NCBI GenBank assembly: GCA_947632555.1
Contig: CANRPU010000001.1
Span: forward strand, 162,280-226,279
Origin: an uncultured Lachnospiraceae bacterium
GTDB taxonomy: Bacteria > Bacillota > Clostridia > Lachnospirales > Lachnospiraceae
Length of the DNA stretch: 64,000 nt
Direction of reading: 5' to 3'
Part shown: positions 26,437 through 34,430 of the stretch, in pieces
Numbering within the stretch: the stretch's first letter is position 1
How the letters are laid out: each line of letters opens with the position of its first letter
Notes under the pieces: generated by a model
Told to the model about the DNA's origin: nothing
Seen by the model: the letters and a program-made list of their open reading frames with translations, nothing else
Database searches by the model: none
Made by a program: the position numbers and the translations under genes

Positions 26437-27723
26437 TCACTCCCGTACATATGCCATAAATTCCGGGAAAATGGCCCGATAGCCCTCCGGCCGGATATGC
26501 ATGCCCTCTATCGTATATTCCGCTTTCAGTCTTCCCCGCTCATCCCGCAGGGGTTCGTTCAGGTCAATGTAGCGCAGACCGTGTCTGCGCGCCAGCTTCT
26601 CCACCTCCTGATTCGCCTGCGCGATCCTTTCGTTGGTCCTGATCCGCAGACAGGGCTTCATTTCTTCCGAAGCCGCCTCATAGTTCACGGGATAATACGC
26701 CATAAGATAGATCACGGTTTCCGGCAGTTCCCTCTCTATGATGTTCAGGATTTCCTCGTAGCGGTCCATGATCTCCGCCACCGTTTCCTGTTCGTTGTTC
26801 AGGTCGTTGGTGCCGATATTGATGAACACTTTCGCGGGCGCCAGATCCAGCACGCAGATATCCAGAACAGACAGCAGGTCCGTGGTCGTATAGCCTCCCA
26901 CGCCCCGGTTATAGACTGCCGGTACGCCCTCTCCAAGCTCCTTTGCCCACTCCTCTACGGGAAACATTTCCATCAGGGAAGAACCGGCGCAGACCACCTG
27001 GCCGCGCAGGGCGGTCCGATTGGCCCTGCGGTATTCCTCCACCAGTTTTTTCTTTTCCAGCCGCCACGCTTCCACGGGTTTCTGCTTCCTGACCGTGAGC
27101 GATACGCCGTCCCCCGCCGGCAGGATCACCGTTTCCAGCCCGGGCTCATGCGTGAGAGCGTACAGATATTCCCGCATACGGGCATGTATGGTGCGGTTTC
27201 TTCTGGTCACGGCAAACCTGGACTCCAGCACGTCACCGTCCTGCAGCACATTGTCCGAAACCAGCATCCCGTCCGGTGCCAGCAGACGCAGCACATGAGG
27301 GAGGAATCGGATATACTGTCCCTTCGCCGCATCCATAAAAATAAAGTCGTAACTTCCCCGCAGTCCCTCCAGCACCCCGGCCGCGTCCCCTTCCAGCAGG
27401 GTGATCCGCTCTTCCCTGCCGCCGCGCTTAAAATTTTTCCTGGCCTCAAGGATCCTTTTTTCATACTTTTCTATGGTGGTGACATGCGCGCCCTCCGGCG
27501 CGTATTCGCTCATAAGCAGGGCGGAGAACCCCACCGCCGTCCCCACCTCCAGTATGCGCATCGGGCGCCTGGCGGCCATTAAAAACCGCAGAAGGCTCTG
27601 GGTGGCCGGCCGGATCACCGGTATCTCCGCCGCCCTTGCTTCTTTTTCTATTTCTTCCAAAAAAGGCGTATTGCCTTTATCGAACGAATCAATAAAGGCA
27701 ATCATTCTGTCATTCGTTATCAT
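26437..27723 (-). CDS. Fusion: SAM O-methyltransferase (TrmR-like) plus SGNH/GDSL hydrolase
   Basis: A 428-residue protein with two domains normally found as separate proteins. Residues about 1-215 are a class I methyltransferase of the O-methyltransferase-3/YrrM (TrmR) type, with ILEVGTAVGFSALLM and YDFIFMDAAKGQY. Residues about 235-428 are an SGNH hydrolase with AGSSLMEMFP (nucleophile Ser), VGGYTT, FINIGTNDLNN and GMHIRPEGYR (Asp/His). The YrrM domain methylates wobble uridine in tRNA in Bacillus. The linker PVEAWRLEKKKLVEEYRRAN shows no frame disturbance. The start overlaps the MltG-like stop by 14 bp. Confidence 0.82.
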   Translation of the reverse strand: MITNDRMIAFIDSFDKGNTPFLEEIEKEARAAEIPVIRPATQSLLRFLMAARRPMRILEVGTAVGFSALLMSEYAPEGAHVTTIEKYEKRILEARKNFKRGGREERITLLEGDAAGVLEGLRGSYDFIFMDAAKGQYIRFLPHVLRLLAPDGMLVSDNVLQDGDVLESRFAVTRRNRTIHARMREYLYALTHEPGLETVILPAGDGVSLTVRKQKPVEAWRLEKKKLVEEYRRANRTALRGQVVCAGSSLMEMFPVEEWAKELGEGVPAVYNRGVGGYTTTDLLSVLDICVLDLAPAKVFINIGTNDLNNEQETVAEIMDRYEEILNIIERELPETVIYLMAYYPVNYEAASEEMKPCLRIRTNERIAQANQEVEKLARRHGLRYIDLNEPLRDERGRLKAEYTIEGMHIRPEGYRAIFPEFMAYVRE

Positions 27724-28186
27724 CTTCGCTTTCCGTTTCCTCCGGCTCCGTATTTTCCGTCTGGGAATCCTGCGTCTGATCCTCTCCGTCCTCATCCGGC
27801 GTCTGCCCGTCTTCTGTCTGCGCGTCCGACACGGACATCACCGCCATCATCTCCTGCATGGTCATGGACGTATTTAAAGTATAGGAACCGGCCTGCAGCT
27901 TATCCTTATATTGGGAAAGCAGATTCTGGATATAGAAAAGCTTCGCATCCCGTATCAGTCCCTTCGCCTCCAGGATCTCGCCTATCTGCATAGGACTTTT
28001 GCCCACCGTGATATCCACCCTGATATCCACGCCCGGCTCAGCGGCCACCGGCGTTTCCTGAAAAATACGATATCCGTAGTCATAGGCCGTCAGAGCCGCC
28101 CTGTAGACCAAAACTACTACGATCACCGCGACGGCCACCTTAAAGATCATTCCCAGAACGGCCGCCACCATCTGCCTGGTATTCAT
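27710..28186 (-). CDS. MltG-like membrane protein lacking the lytic domain
   Basis: A 158-residue protein with one N-terminal transmembrane helix (about 12-34), then a LysM-like subdomain (about 50-115; VGKSPMQIGEILEAKGLIRDAKLFY, LQAGSYTLNTSMTMQEMM). The latter matches the first part of the endolytic transglycosylase MltG (YceG). The catalytic domain with its Glu is absent, and the tail (118-158) is acidic and Q/T/E-rich. It cannot cleave glycan strands by itself; it may bind wall or membrane partners. The position within an intact operon argues that the short form is the real gene. Confidence 0.72.
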   Translation of the reverse strand: MNTRQMVAAVLGMIFKVAVAVIVVVLVYRAALTAYDYGYRIFQETPVAAEPGVDIRVDITVGKSPMQIGEILEAKGLIRDAKLFYIQNLLSQYKDKLQAGSYTLNTSMTMQEMMAVMSVSDAQTEDGQTPDEDGEDQTQDSQTENTEPEETESEDDNE

Positions 28187-28205
28187 CGTAACAACCTTGC
28201 CTTTC

Positions 28206-28532
28206 TTACTCGAAATTCAATCCCGCCGTTATCTTGGCGTTCATATTCTGAATCAGTCTGCAAAGACTTAACTCCGCCGCGAGAAAATCCGCCACAATGG
28301 GATTTTCCCGGAACTTCTCGTACTCCTTTTCAAATTCTTCTATTTTGAAAAAGAGCTCCTCATCATTACTCATATTCTGTATTTCAAAATTTCTTATCCT
28401 GTAGGCATCGATCTGGGCTTTCAGCTCGGGAAACTGGTTCACTTTTTCCTTTTCCCGCTCATATGCCTGATACTGCTTTGTGTTTTTAATGGTTCCAACC
28501 AGAAAATTTACTGCCTGTTCCCATTCTTCCAT
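28206..28532 (-). CDS. YlbF-family regulator
   Basis: A 108-residue, mostly helical, charged protein matching the YlbF/YmcA family. In Bacillus the YlbF-YmcA-YaaT complex works with RNase Y in mRNA maturation. Here the gene follows ribonuclease J by 44 bp, a neighbour that fits an RNA-decay role. The start at 28532 begins MEEWEQAVNFLVGTIKNTKQY, with GGAAGGA upstream; a longer form would overlap the RNase J coding end. No catalytic residues are expected. The RNase partnership is inferred. Confidence 0.82.
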   Translation of the reverse strand: MEEWEQAVNFLVGTIKNTKQYQAYEREKEKVNQFPELKAQIDAYRIRNFEIQNMSNDEELFFKIEEFEKEYEKFRENPIVADFLAAELSLCRLIQNMNAKITAGLNFE

Positions 28533-28576
28533 TTCCGTCAGTCCTTCCTTTGCTGCTGTCTGTCCCGTTTTCCGCG

Positions 28577-30256
28577 CTATACTTCCATAATGATGGGAAG
28601 TATCATGGGGCGCCGCTTTGTCTTTTTCCACACGTATTCCGAAAGCACATCCTTGGTAGCGGCCTTCAGTTTTCCCCAGTCCGTGATGCCTCTGTCCACA
28701 AGGTCCTCCATGGCGTTCTGCACGATCATCCGGGCCTCTTCCAAAAGTTCATCGGACTCCTTGACATACACGAAGCCTCTGGAAACGATATCCGGTCCGG
28801 AAACGATCATGCCCCCCGCCTCGTCCAGCGCCATGACCACTATCAGGATACCGTCCTCCGCCAGATGCTGTCTGTCCCTGAGCACCACGTTGCCCACATC
28901 TCCCACTCCAAGACCATCCACCAGAATGGAACCCACGGGTACCCTGCCGGTCACCACCGCTCTTTCTTCCGAAAGTTCCAGCACGTCACCGGAGGAAAGA
29001 ATAAAGATATTCTCCTTTTCGATGCCCAGTTCCTCCGCTATTTTGGCCTGCGCGCGCAGATGCTTGTACTCTCCGTGCACGGGGATCGCGTATCGGGGCT
29101 TCACCAGCGTATAGAGCAACTTGATCTCTTCCTGACAGGCATGTCCGGAAACATGGGTATCCTGAAAGATAACGTCCGCGCCTTTGCGGAAAAGCTCATT
29201 GATGACCTTGGTCACGGCTTTCTCGTTGCCGGGAATGGGATTGGAGGAAAAGATAACCGTATCCCCCGCGCCGATGGTGATCTTCTTATGCATGTCGGAA
29301 GCCATACGGGAAAGCGCCGCCATGCTCTCTCCCTGGCTGCCCGTGGTAATGATGACCTGCTGCTCATAGGGATAGTTTTTCAGCTGATCCACATCAATGA
29401 GCGTCTTGTCAGGGATATTCAGATACCCCATGCCCGCGGCCGTTTCGATAATATTGACCATGCTCCGGCCCTCTACCACGACCTTGCGTCCGAATTTATA
29501 AGCCGTATTGATGATCTGCTGCACCCTGTCCACATTGGAAGCGAAGGTGGCCACAAAAATACGGGTGTGTTTATGATCCGCGAACAGCGTATCAAAGGTC
29601 TTTCCCACCGTTTTCTCGGAAGGAGTAAAGCCCACCCGTTCCGCGTTGGTGGAATCGCACATCAGCGCCAGCACGCCTTTTCTGCCGATCTCCGCGAAGC
29701 GCTGCAGATCTATGGCATCTCCGAATACCGGCGTATAGTCCACTTTAAAATCTCCCGTATGCACCACCACGCCCGCCGGCGAATAGATCGCCAGCGCCGC
29801 CGCGTCTACGATACTGTGATTGGTTTTGATAAACTCGATCCTGAACTGTCCCAGATTCACGGACTGTCCGAACTTTATGACCTTGCGCTTGACAACGGAC
29901 TCCATTTCATGCTCTTTTAACTTGTTTTCGATGATCCCCATTGTCAGTTTGGTGGCATAAACCGGCACGTTCACCCTGCGCAGCACATAGGGGAGCGCTC
30001 CGATGTGGTCCTCGTGTCCGTGAGTGATGACAAAGCCCTTGACCTTATCCAGATTTTCTTCCAGATAAAGCACATCGGGAATGACCAGATCTATCCCCAG
30101 CATATCGTCCGCCGGAAAGGATAATCCGCAGTCCACCACAACAATACTGTCTTCGTATTCAAAGGCAGTAATGTTCATGCCAATCTGTTCCAGGCCTCCC
30201 AAAGGGATGATCTTCAGCCTGGAACCTCCCTTATTCTCTTTTTCCTTTTTTTTCAA
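28577..30256 (-). CDS. rnj: Ribonuclease J (TTG start)
   Basis: A 559-residue metallo-beta-lactamase/beta-CASP ribonuclease with 5'-3' exo- and endonuclease activity on mRNA. Metal ligands H79, H81, D83 and H84 lie in THGHEDHIGALPYV. Further conserved blocks include VHTGDFKVDYTP, MCDSTN, ITTGSQGE and PVHGEYKHL, followed by the C-terminal dimer domain. The start is placed at the TTG at 30254-30256 because a perfect GGAGGT lies 7 nt upstream and the protein then begins MKKKEKE before the conserved RLKIIPLGGLEQIGMN. An upstream start at 30301 has no comparable site. Confidence 0.93.
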   Translation of the reverse strand: MKKKEKENKGGSRLKIIPLGGLEQIGMNITAFEYEDSIVVVDCGLSFPADDMLGIDLVIPDVLYLEENLDKVKGFVITHGHEDHIGALPYVLRRVNVPVYATKLTMGIIENKLKEHEMESVVKRKVIKFGQSVNLGQFRIEFIKTNHSIVDAAALAIYSPAGVVVHTGDFKVDYTPVFGDAIDLQRFAEIGRKGVLALMCDSTNAERVGFTPSEKTVGKTFDTLFADHKHTRIFVATFASNVDRVQQIINTAYKFGRKVVVEGRSMVNIIETAAGMGYLNIPDKTLIDVDQLKNYPYEQQVIITTGSQGESMAALSRMASDMHKKITIGAGDTVIFSSNPIPGNEKAVTKVINELFRKGADVIFQDTHVSGHACQEEIKLLYTLVKPRYAIPVHGEYKHLRAQAKIAEELGIEKENIFILSSGDVLELSEERAVVTGRVPVGSILVDGLGVGDVGNVVLRDRQHLAEDGILIVVMALDEAGGMIVSGPDIVSRGFVYVKESDELLEEARMIVQNAMEDLVDRGITDWGKLKAATKDVLSEYVWKKTKRRPMILPIIMEV

Positions 30257-30342
30257 GCAATTACCTCCGTGGCCGCGGACTTTCCGAATGTCCGGCGGCA
30301 TTTTGATCTCCTATCTTTTCCGTCTGTCCCAGACGGCATCAG

Positions 30343-30597
30343 TCATTCCAGCGTTACGTCTTCCAGTATGCTCTGGAAAACCTGTGCCACCGCCTGCAGC
30401 TCTTCCTCATCGTCCACAACGGCGTAGACACCTTCCTTCGCTCCTTCCAAAGATGTATCTTTCAAGATGAGCGCTTCTCCGTCCCCATCTTCCGTATCCG
30501 TTACCAGAATATAGTCGAAGCCGCCCAGTCTGGTCTGCTCCAGCACGTAAAAATCTACGCCCTCTTCTCCGTCGGGGCGGAATGTGATCTTTTCCAT
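30343..30597 (-). CDS. DUF1292 family protein
   Basis: An 84-residue acidic protein (MEKITFRPDGEEGVDFYVLEQTRLGGFDYILVTD...) matching the DUF1292 (YrzB-like) family. In Bacillota this gene regularly sits with ireB and ruvX, as here, but its function is not known. AAAGGA lies about 10 nt upstream, and the start follows the ruvX stop by 5 bp. Length is typical. Confidence 0.82.
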   Translation of the reverse strand: MEKITFRPDGEEGVDFYVLEQTRLGGFDYILVTDTEDGDGEALILKDTSLEGAKEGVYAVVDDEEELQAVAQVFQSILEDVTLE

Positions 30598-30602
30598 CGT
30601 TT

Positions 30603-31040
30603 TCAGTCCTTTTGCTTCCCCATGCTCCGCCTGTCCAGATAGCCCTGCAGGATCAGGCAGGCCGCTATCCGGTCCGCGCGCTCTCTGCGCTCCTCCCGGT
30701 TCAGTCCCGCTTCCTCCATGGCCCTGTCCGCCGCCACTGTAGTCAGCCTTTCGTCCCACAGCGTAACCGGCAGGTTCGTTCTCCGCTCCAGCTTCTCTTT
30801 AAACTCCATGGTAAGCTCCACCCGCGCGCCCTCGGTATTGTTCATGTGCCTGGGGAGCCCCAGTACGATCTCTTCCACTTCGTACTCCATGATCAGCTCT
30901 TCGATCCTGGCTAAAGTACGGCGCAGTTTGTTTTCTTCTTTCCGCCGGATGATCTCAAGGCCCTGAGCGGTGATCAGCAGCGCGTCGCTCACCGCCACCC
31001 CCACCGTCTTCGAGCCGAAATCCAGTCCCATGATCCTCAT
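30603..31040 (-). CDS. ruvX: Holliday junction resolvase-like RuvX (YqgF)
   Basis: A 145-residue RNase H-fold protein. The first acidic residue is in [19 protein letters not shown]. The second is in [15 protein letters not shown] and the later [13 protein letters not shown], with a C-terminal Asp in [16 protein letters not shown]. The family acts in 16S rRNA 5' end maturation and possibly DNA junction resolution. It sits between ireB (12 bp upstream) and the DUF1292 gene (5 bp downstream), the standard Bacillota arrangement. Confidence 0.92.
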   Translation of the reverse strand: MRIMGLDFGSKTVGVAVSDALLITAQGLEIIRRKEENKLRRTLARIEELIMEYEVEEIVLGLPRHMNNTEGARVELTMEFKEKLERRTNLPVTLWDERLTTVAADRAMEEAGLNREERRERADRIAACLILQGYLDRRSMGKQKD

Positions 31041-31052
31041 GCGTTTCTCCCG

Positions 31053-31316
31053 CTATTTCCAGTGCGCGTTGCGGATATATTCCGTCAGCAGCTCTTCCAC
31101 CAGCTCGTCCCGCTCCACCTTCATGATCAGGCTTCTGGCATTCTTATGGCTGGTGATGTAGGTAGGATCTCCGCTCATAATGTATCCTACGATCTGATTG
31201 ACAGGATTGTATCCCTTTTCCGTCAGTGCTTCATATACCGTGGAAAGCACTACCTTCACACCCGTTTCCGGTTCCGTCTGTACTTTAAAATATTGTGTGT
31301 TGCCTAAATCCTGCAT
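31053..31316 (-). CDS. ireB: IreB-family regulatory phosphoprotein
   Basis: An 87-residue protein matching IreB (DUF965), a substrate of the Ser/Thr kinase IreK that controls cephalosporin resistance in Enterococcus. The Thr residues phosphorylated in IreB lie near the N-terminus; candidates here are within the first 20 residues (MQDLGNTQYFKVQTEPETG). The ATG at 31316 is preferred to a GTG nine bases upstream because AGAGGT is 7 nt away. It heads the housekeeping operon ireB-ruvX-DUF1292-rnj-ylbF-mltG-like-MTase-U32. Confidence 0.9.
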   Translation of the reverse strand: MQDLGNTQYFKVQTEPETGVKVVLSTVYEALTEKGYNPVNQIVGYIMSGDPTYITSHKNARSLIMKVERDELVEELLTEYIRNAHWK

Positions 31317-31333
31317 GCCGGTCACCTCTTGCT

Positions 31334-31339
31334 ATTATA
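31334..31339 (-). promoter_or_regulatory. -10 element of the ireB operon promoter
   Basis: A perfect TATAAT on the minus strand lies 18 bp upstream of the ireB ATG. The matching -35 is weak (an A-rich stretch at optimal distance; TTGAAA at 20 bp). The predicted leader is very short. Confidence 0.45.
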
Positions 31340-31399
31340 CTTTATCTTACCCTATATTTTTTCAAAATTCAACCTGTAGGGGACAACTTTCCTAAATCT

Positions 31400-32779
31400 T
31401 TATTCCATCAGCAGGATTTCTTCCTCCAGAAATCCGGTGATCCGTCCCCTCCGCACGCGGTTCTGCAGATCCTCTTCCGTCTGAAACGCCACCCGCAGAT
31501 ACTGGGGCGTGTGTCCGATCCAATAGGGTTTCCCCTGTATCTCTCTGCTGTCCTCAAACAGAACTTCTACGGTCTTTCCTATGTACATACCGCGGAATGC
31601 CGCGGAAAGCTCCTTTCCCAGCGCCAGCAGGCAGCCGCTTCTTTCGGCCTGTACAAAAGCCGGCACCTGTCCGGGCAGTCCAGCGGCCACGGTGCCTTTC
31701 CGCCTGGAATACTTGAAAATGTGCATTTCATACAGCGCCGCTTTCTTCAGAAATTCCCGCGTACAAGCGAATTCCTCCTCGGTTTCCCCGGGGAATCCCA
31801 CGATCACGTCCGTAGTGATGGCGGGCGCATCGTAGGCCTCCCGCAGATACTCCACGCACTGTAAGTATTCACCCGTGGTATAATGCCTATTCATTCTTTT
31901 TAATGTTTCATCGCAGCCGCTCTGTAAGGACAGGTGAAAATGCGGACAGATCTTCGGCATGGCGGCCAGTCTTTCCGCGGCCTCTTTCGTAATGATACGG
32001 GGCTCCAGAGAACCCAGCCGGATCCTTTCAAAACCCTCTACGTCCTGTACCCTTTCCAGCAGATCCAGAAGCTTGCTCTTCCCTCCATATTCCCTGCTGC
32101 CGTCTTCCCGCCTTCTTGTGACGCTCTCTCCTCTTTCCCATGCCTCGTCATCCAGATCCAGACCGTAGGAGCTGATATGGATGCCGGTAAAGACCGCTTC
32201 TTTGTATCCCGCCCGGGCCAGCCCCTCCATTTCCCGGCGTATCTCCTGCCAGCCGCGGCTGCGCACGCGGCCCCTCGCGTAAGGAATGATACAGTAGGAG
32301 CAGAACTGGTTGCACCCGTCCTGGATCTTGATGTACGCTCTGGTATGTTCCGCCGTTTTCCGCAGCGCTGCCTCCTCGTAATCACACTCCCCGTTAATAT
32401 CCACAATGCCGGCATCTTCCGGCAGTTTCTCCCGCTCGTTCAGAAAAGCCTCCAGAATATCGGCGATCTCTCTCTTTTTATTGTTGCCCACCACCAGATC
32501 CACCGCGGGGTCCTGCCTTACCGCCGCTCCGCCGGTCTGGACATAGCAGCCGGCCGCCACCACCACCGCCCGCGGGTTTCTGGCCCTGGCCTGATGCAGC
32601 ATCTGTCTGCTCTTTCTGTCCGCGATATTGGTAACGGTGCAGGTATTGATGATATAAATGTCCGCCTTCTCATGAAATGGTACAATAACATACCCCTTTT
32701 CTTCCAGGATTTGTTGCATAATGTCCATCTCATACGCGTTGACCTTGCAGCCCAGATTGTGTAATGCTACACTTTTCAT
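31400..32779 (-). CDS. mtaB: tRNA t6A37 methylthiotransferase MtaB
   Basis: A 459-residue radical-SAM methylthiotransferase that converts t6A to ms2t6A at position 37 of tRNAs reading ANN codons. The N-terminal auxiliary 4Fe-4S cluster ligands are C11, C47 and C78. The radical-SAM cluster is C156-x3-C160-x2-C163 (GCNQFCSYC). A TRAM-like C-terminal domain follows (about 385-459). The opening MKSVALHNLGCKVNAYEMD is characteristic of MtaB rather than MiaB. The gene is divergent from the HPr-like gene, and its own promoter in the 100-bp spacer is not obvious. Confidence 0.93.
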   Translation of the reverse strand: MKSVALHNLGCKVNAYEMDIMQQILEEKGYVIVPFHEKADIYIINTCTVTNIADRKSRQMLHQARARNPRAVVVAAGCYVQTGGAAVRQDPAVDLVVGNNKKREIADILEAFLNEREKLPEDAGIVDINGECDYEEAALRKTAEHTRAYIKIQDGCNQFCSYCIIPYARGRVRSRGWQEIRREMEGLARAGYKEAVFTGIHISSYGLDLDDEAWERGESVTRRREDGSREYGGKSKLLDLLERVQDVEGFERIRLGSLEPRIITKEAAERLAAMPKICPHFHLSLQSGCDETLKRMNRHYTTGEYLQCVEYLREAYDAPAITTDVIVGFPGETEEEFACTREFLKKAALYEMHIFKYSRRKGTVAAGLPGQVPAFVQAERSGCLLALGKELSAAFRGMYIGKTVEVLFEDSREIQGKPYWIGHTPQYLRVAFQTEEDLQNRVRRGRITGFLEEEILLME

Positions 32780-32812
32780 AGTATTCCTTTCGAAATTTGT
32801 ACGGTTTTATCA

Positions 32813-32841
32813 TTGACTTTTAGAGTTAAACCCATTAATAT
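32813..32841 (+). promoter_or_regulatory. Promoter of the HPr-like gene
   Basis: TTGACT (32813-32818), a 17-bp spacer, TAATAT (32836-32841). The predicted transcript has a leader of about 32 nt with AAGGAGG 8 nt before the ATG. Confidence 0.8.
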
Positions 32842-32879
32842 GAAGTCAGAAGGTATGAATAAGTAAGGAGGTAATTCCA

Positions 32880-33110
32880 ATGAAAACAGTACAGATTTCC
32901 TTAAACTCCATTGACAAAGTAAAATCTTTTGTTAATGATATTACAAAATTTGATTACGATTTTGACCTCGTATCCGGCAGATACGTAATCGACGCGAAAT
33001 CTATCATGGGTATTTTCAGCCTGGATCTTTCCAAGCCCATCGACCTGAATATCCACGCGGAGGAAAGCATTGATGACGTTATGGCAGCGTTAAAGCCCTA
33101 TCTGCTGTAA
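32880..33110 (+). CDS. HPr-like protein without the phosphocarrier histidine
   Basis: A 76-residue protein with the HPr fold pattern: the segment around AKSIMGIFSLDLSKPIDL corresponds to the HPr regulatory-Ser region, with S41 at the Ser46 position. The active-site segment of HPr (HARPA around His15) is missing; the equivalent stretch is SIDKVKSFVND. It therefore cannot pass phosphate between EI and EIIA, but could be phosphorylated on Ser and act as a co-regulator, as Crh does in Bacillus. It is monocistronic, with a strong promoter, a strong ribosome binding site and a terminator. The regulatory role is inferred. Confidence 0.8.
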   Translation: MKTVQISLNSIDKVKSFVNDITKFDYDFDLVSGRYVIDAKSIMGIFSLDLSKPIDLNIHAEESIDDVMAALKPYLL

Positions 33111-33172
33111 GGCTGTTCTTACATACCGGAAGCGGTAAAGAACGCCATGATTTCTGTTATTGAGGAAAGCGG

Positions 33173-33205
33173 AGCACCTTGAAGATCTCAAGGTGTTCTT
33201 TTTTT
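33173..33205 (+). terminator. Terminator of the HPr-like gene
   Basis: CACCTTGA, loop AGATC, TCAAGGTG (8 bp plus a G-T pair), then TTCTTTTTTT. It is 62 bp past the stop codon. Confidence 0.85.
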
Positions 33206-33224
33206 GCCGTTTTCCCCTCCCGTC

Positions 33225-34415
33225 CTAAACGGAAGCATCGCTCACTATCACAAGCTCGTCCGAATCCAGCGCCGCCTGTACCAGCTCTTCCATTTTTTCT
33301 CCCAGTTTTTCCTCATGCCTGCGTATGATCTTCAGATTCGGCTTCGTTACCGGATGCTTGGCCACAAAAATAGTGCAGCAGTCCTCAAACGGCAGGATGG
33401 AGGTTTCATAGGTATCTATCTTTTCCGCCACTTCCACGATCTCCAGCTTGTCAAATCCGATCAGGGGCCTGTAAACGGGCATATGGCACACCTCGTTGGT
33501 AGCGGCCAGGCTGTGCATGGTCTGGGAGGCCACCTGCCCGATGCTTTCTCCCGTCACAAGTCCCAGACATTCCGTCCTCTCCGCCAGCGCTTCCGCGATC
33601 CGCATCATATATCTGCGCATAATGATCGTGAGCTCCTCATGGGGACATTTCTCATAGATATACATCTGGATATCCGTAAAATTAATAACATGCAGATAGA
33701 TAGGACCGGTGTAGCCGGAAACGATGCGGGCCAGGTCCACCACCTTCTGCCGCGCTCTCTCGCTGGTATACGGCGGCGCGTGAAAATAAACCGCATCCAG
33801 CTTCACGCCGCGTTTCGCTATCATATAACCGGCTACCGGGGAGTCGATACCGCCGGAAAGCAGCAGCATGGCTTTGCCGCCGGTTCCCACCGGCATTCCC
33901 CCCGGTCCCGGAATGATCTCGGAATAAAGATATATTTTTTCCCGGATCTCCACATGGAGCATAATGTCCGGGTGATGTACATCCACCCGCATATCCGGGT
34001 AAGCGTTCAGAATAGCCTCTCCCAGGTCCGCGTTCACTTCCATGGACTCCTTGGGATAATTTTTTCTCGCTCTGCGGGATACCACCTTGAACGTCTTGTT
34101 TTTATCAGGATAGATCCTGTCAATATAGGCGATCACGTCTTCGCGCAGCTTTTCAAATCCTTCGTCTTCCACATATACCACGGGGCATATACCGGAAATG
34201 CCAAACACTTTTTTTAAGCGCGCCACCGCCTCATCGTAATCAAATTCCGTCAGAGCGTCCACATAAATACGTCCCTGCGTTCTGGAAACCTTAAATTCTC
34301 CCTCGCATTTTTTCAACGCGTACTTGATCTGTGTGACCAACGCATCCTCAAATAAGTATCTGTTCCTTCCTTTTACGCCTATCTCGGCATACTTTATCAA
34401 AAACGCTTTATACAT
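33225..34415 (-). CDS. thiI: ThiI, tRNA 4-thiouridine synthase
   Basis: A 396-residue enzyme with an N-terminal ferredoxin-like and THUMP region (about 1-165) and a PP-loop ATP pyrophosphatase domain containing AMLLLSGGIDSPVAGYMIAKRG. It adenylates U8 of tRNA and inserts sulfur supplied by a cysteine desulfurase, encoded just upstream (16-bp gap). The C-terminal rhodanese domain of the E. coli enzyme is absent, as usual in Bacillota, so sulfur transfer probably goes directly from the desulfurase. Confidence 0.94.
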   Translation of the reverse strand: MYKAFLIKYAEIGVKGRNRYLFEDALVTQIKYALKKCEGEFKVSRTQGRIYVDALTEFDYDEAVARLKKVFGISGICPVVYVEDEGFEKLREDVIAYIDRIYPDKNKTFKVVSRRARKNYPKESMEVNADLGEAILNAYPDMRVDVHHPDIMLHVEIREKIYLYSEIIPGPGGMPVGTGGKAMLLLSGGIDSPVAGYMIAKRGVKLDAVYFHAPPYTSERARQKVVDLARIVSGYTGPIYLHVINFTDIQMYIYEKCPHEELTIIMRRYMMRIAEALAERTECLGLVTGESIGQVASQTMHSLAATNEVCHMPVYRPLIGFDKLEIVEVAEKIDTYETSILPFEDCCTIFVAKHPVTKPNLKIIRRHEEKLGEKMEELVQAALDSDELVIVSDASV

Positions 34416-34430
34416 ACCCTTCCCCCGAAC

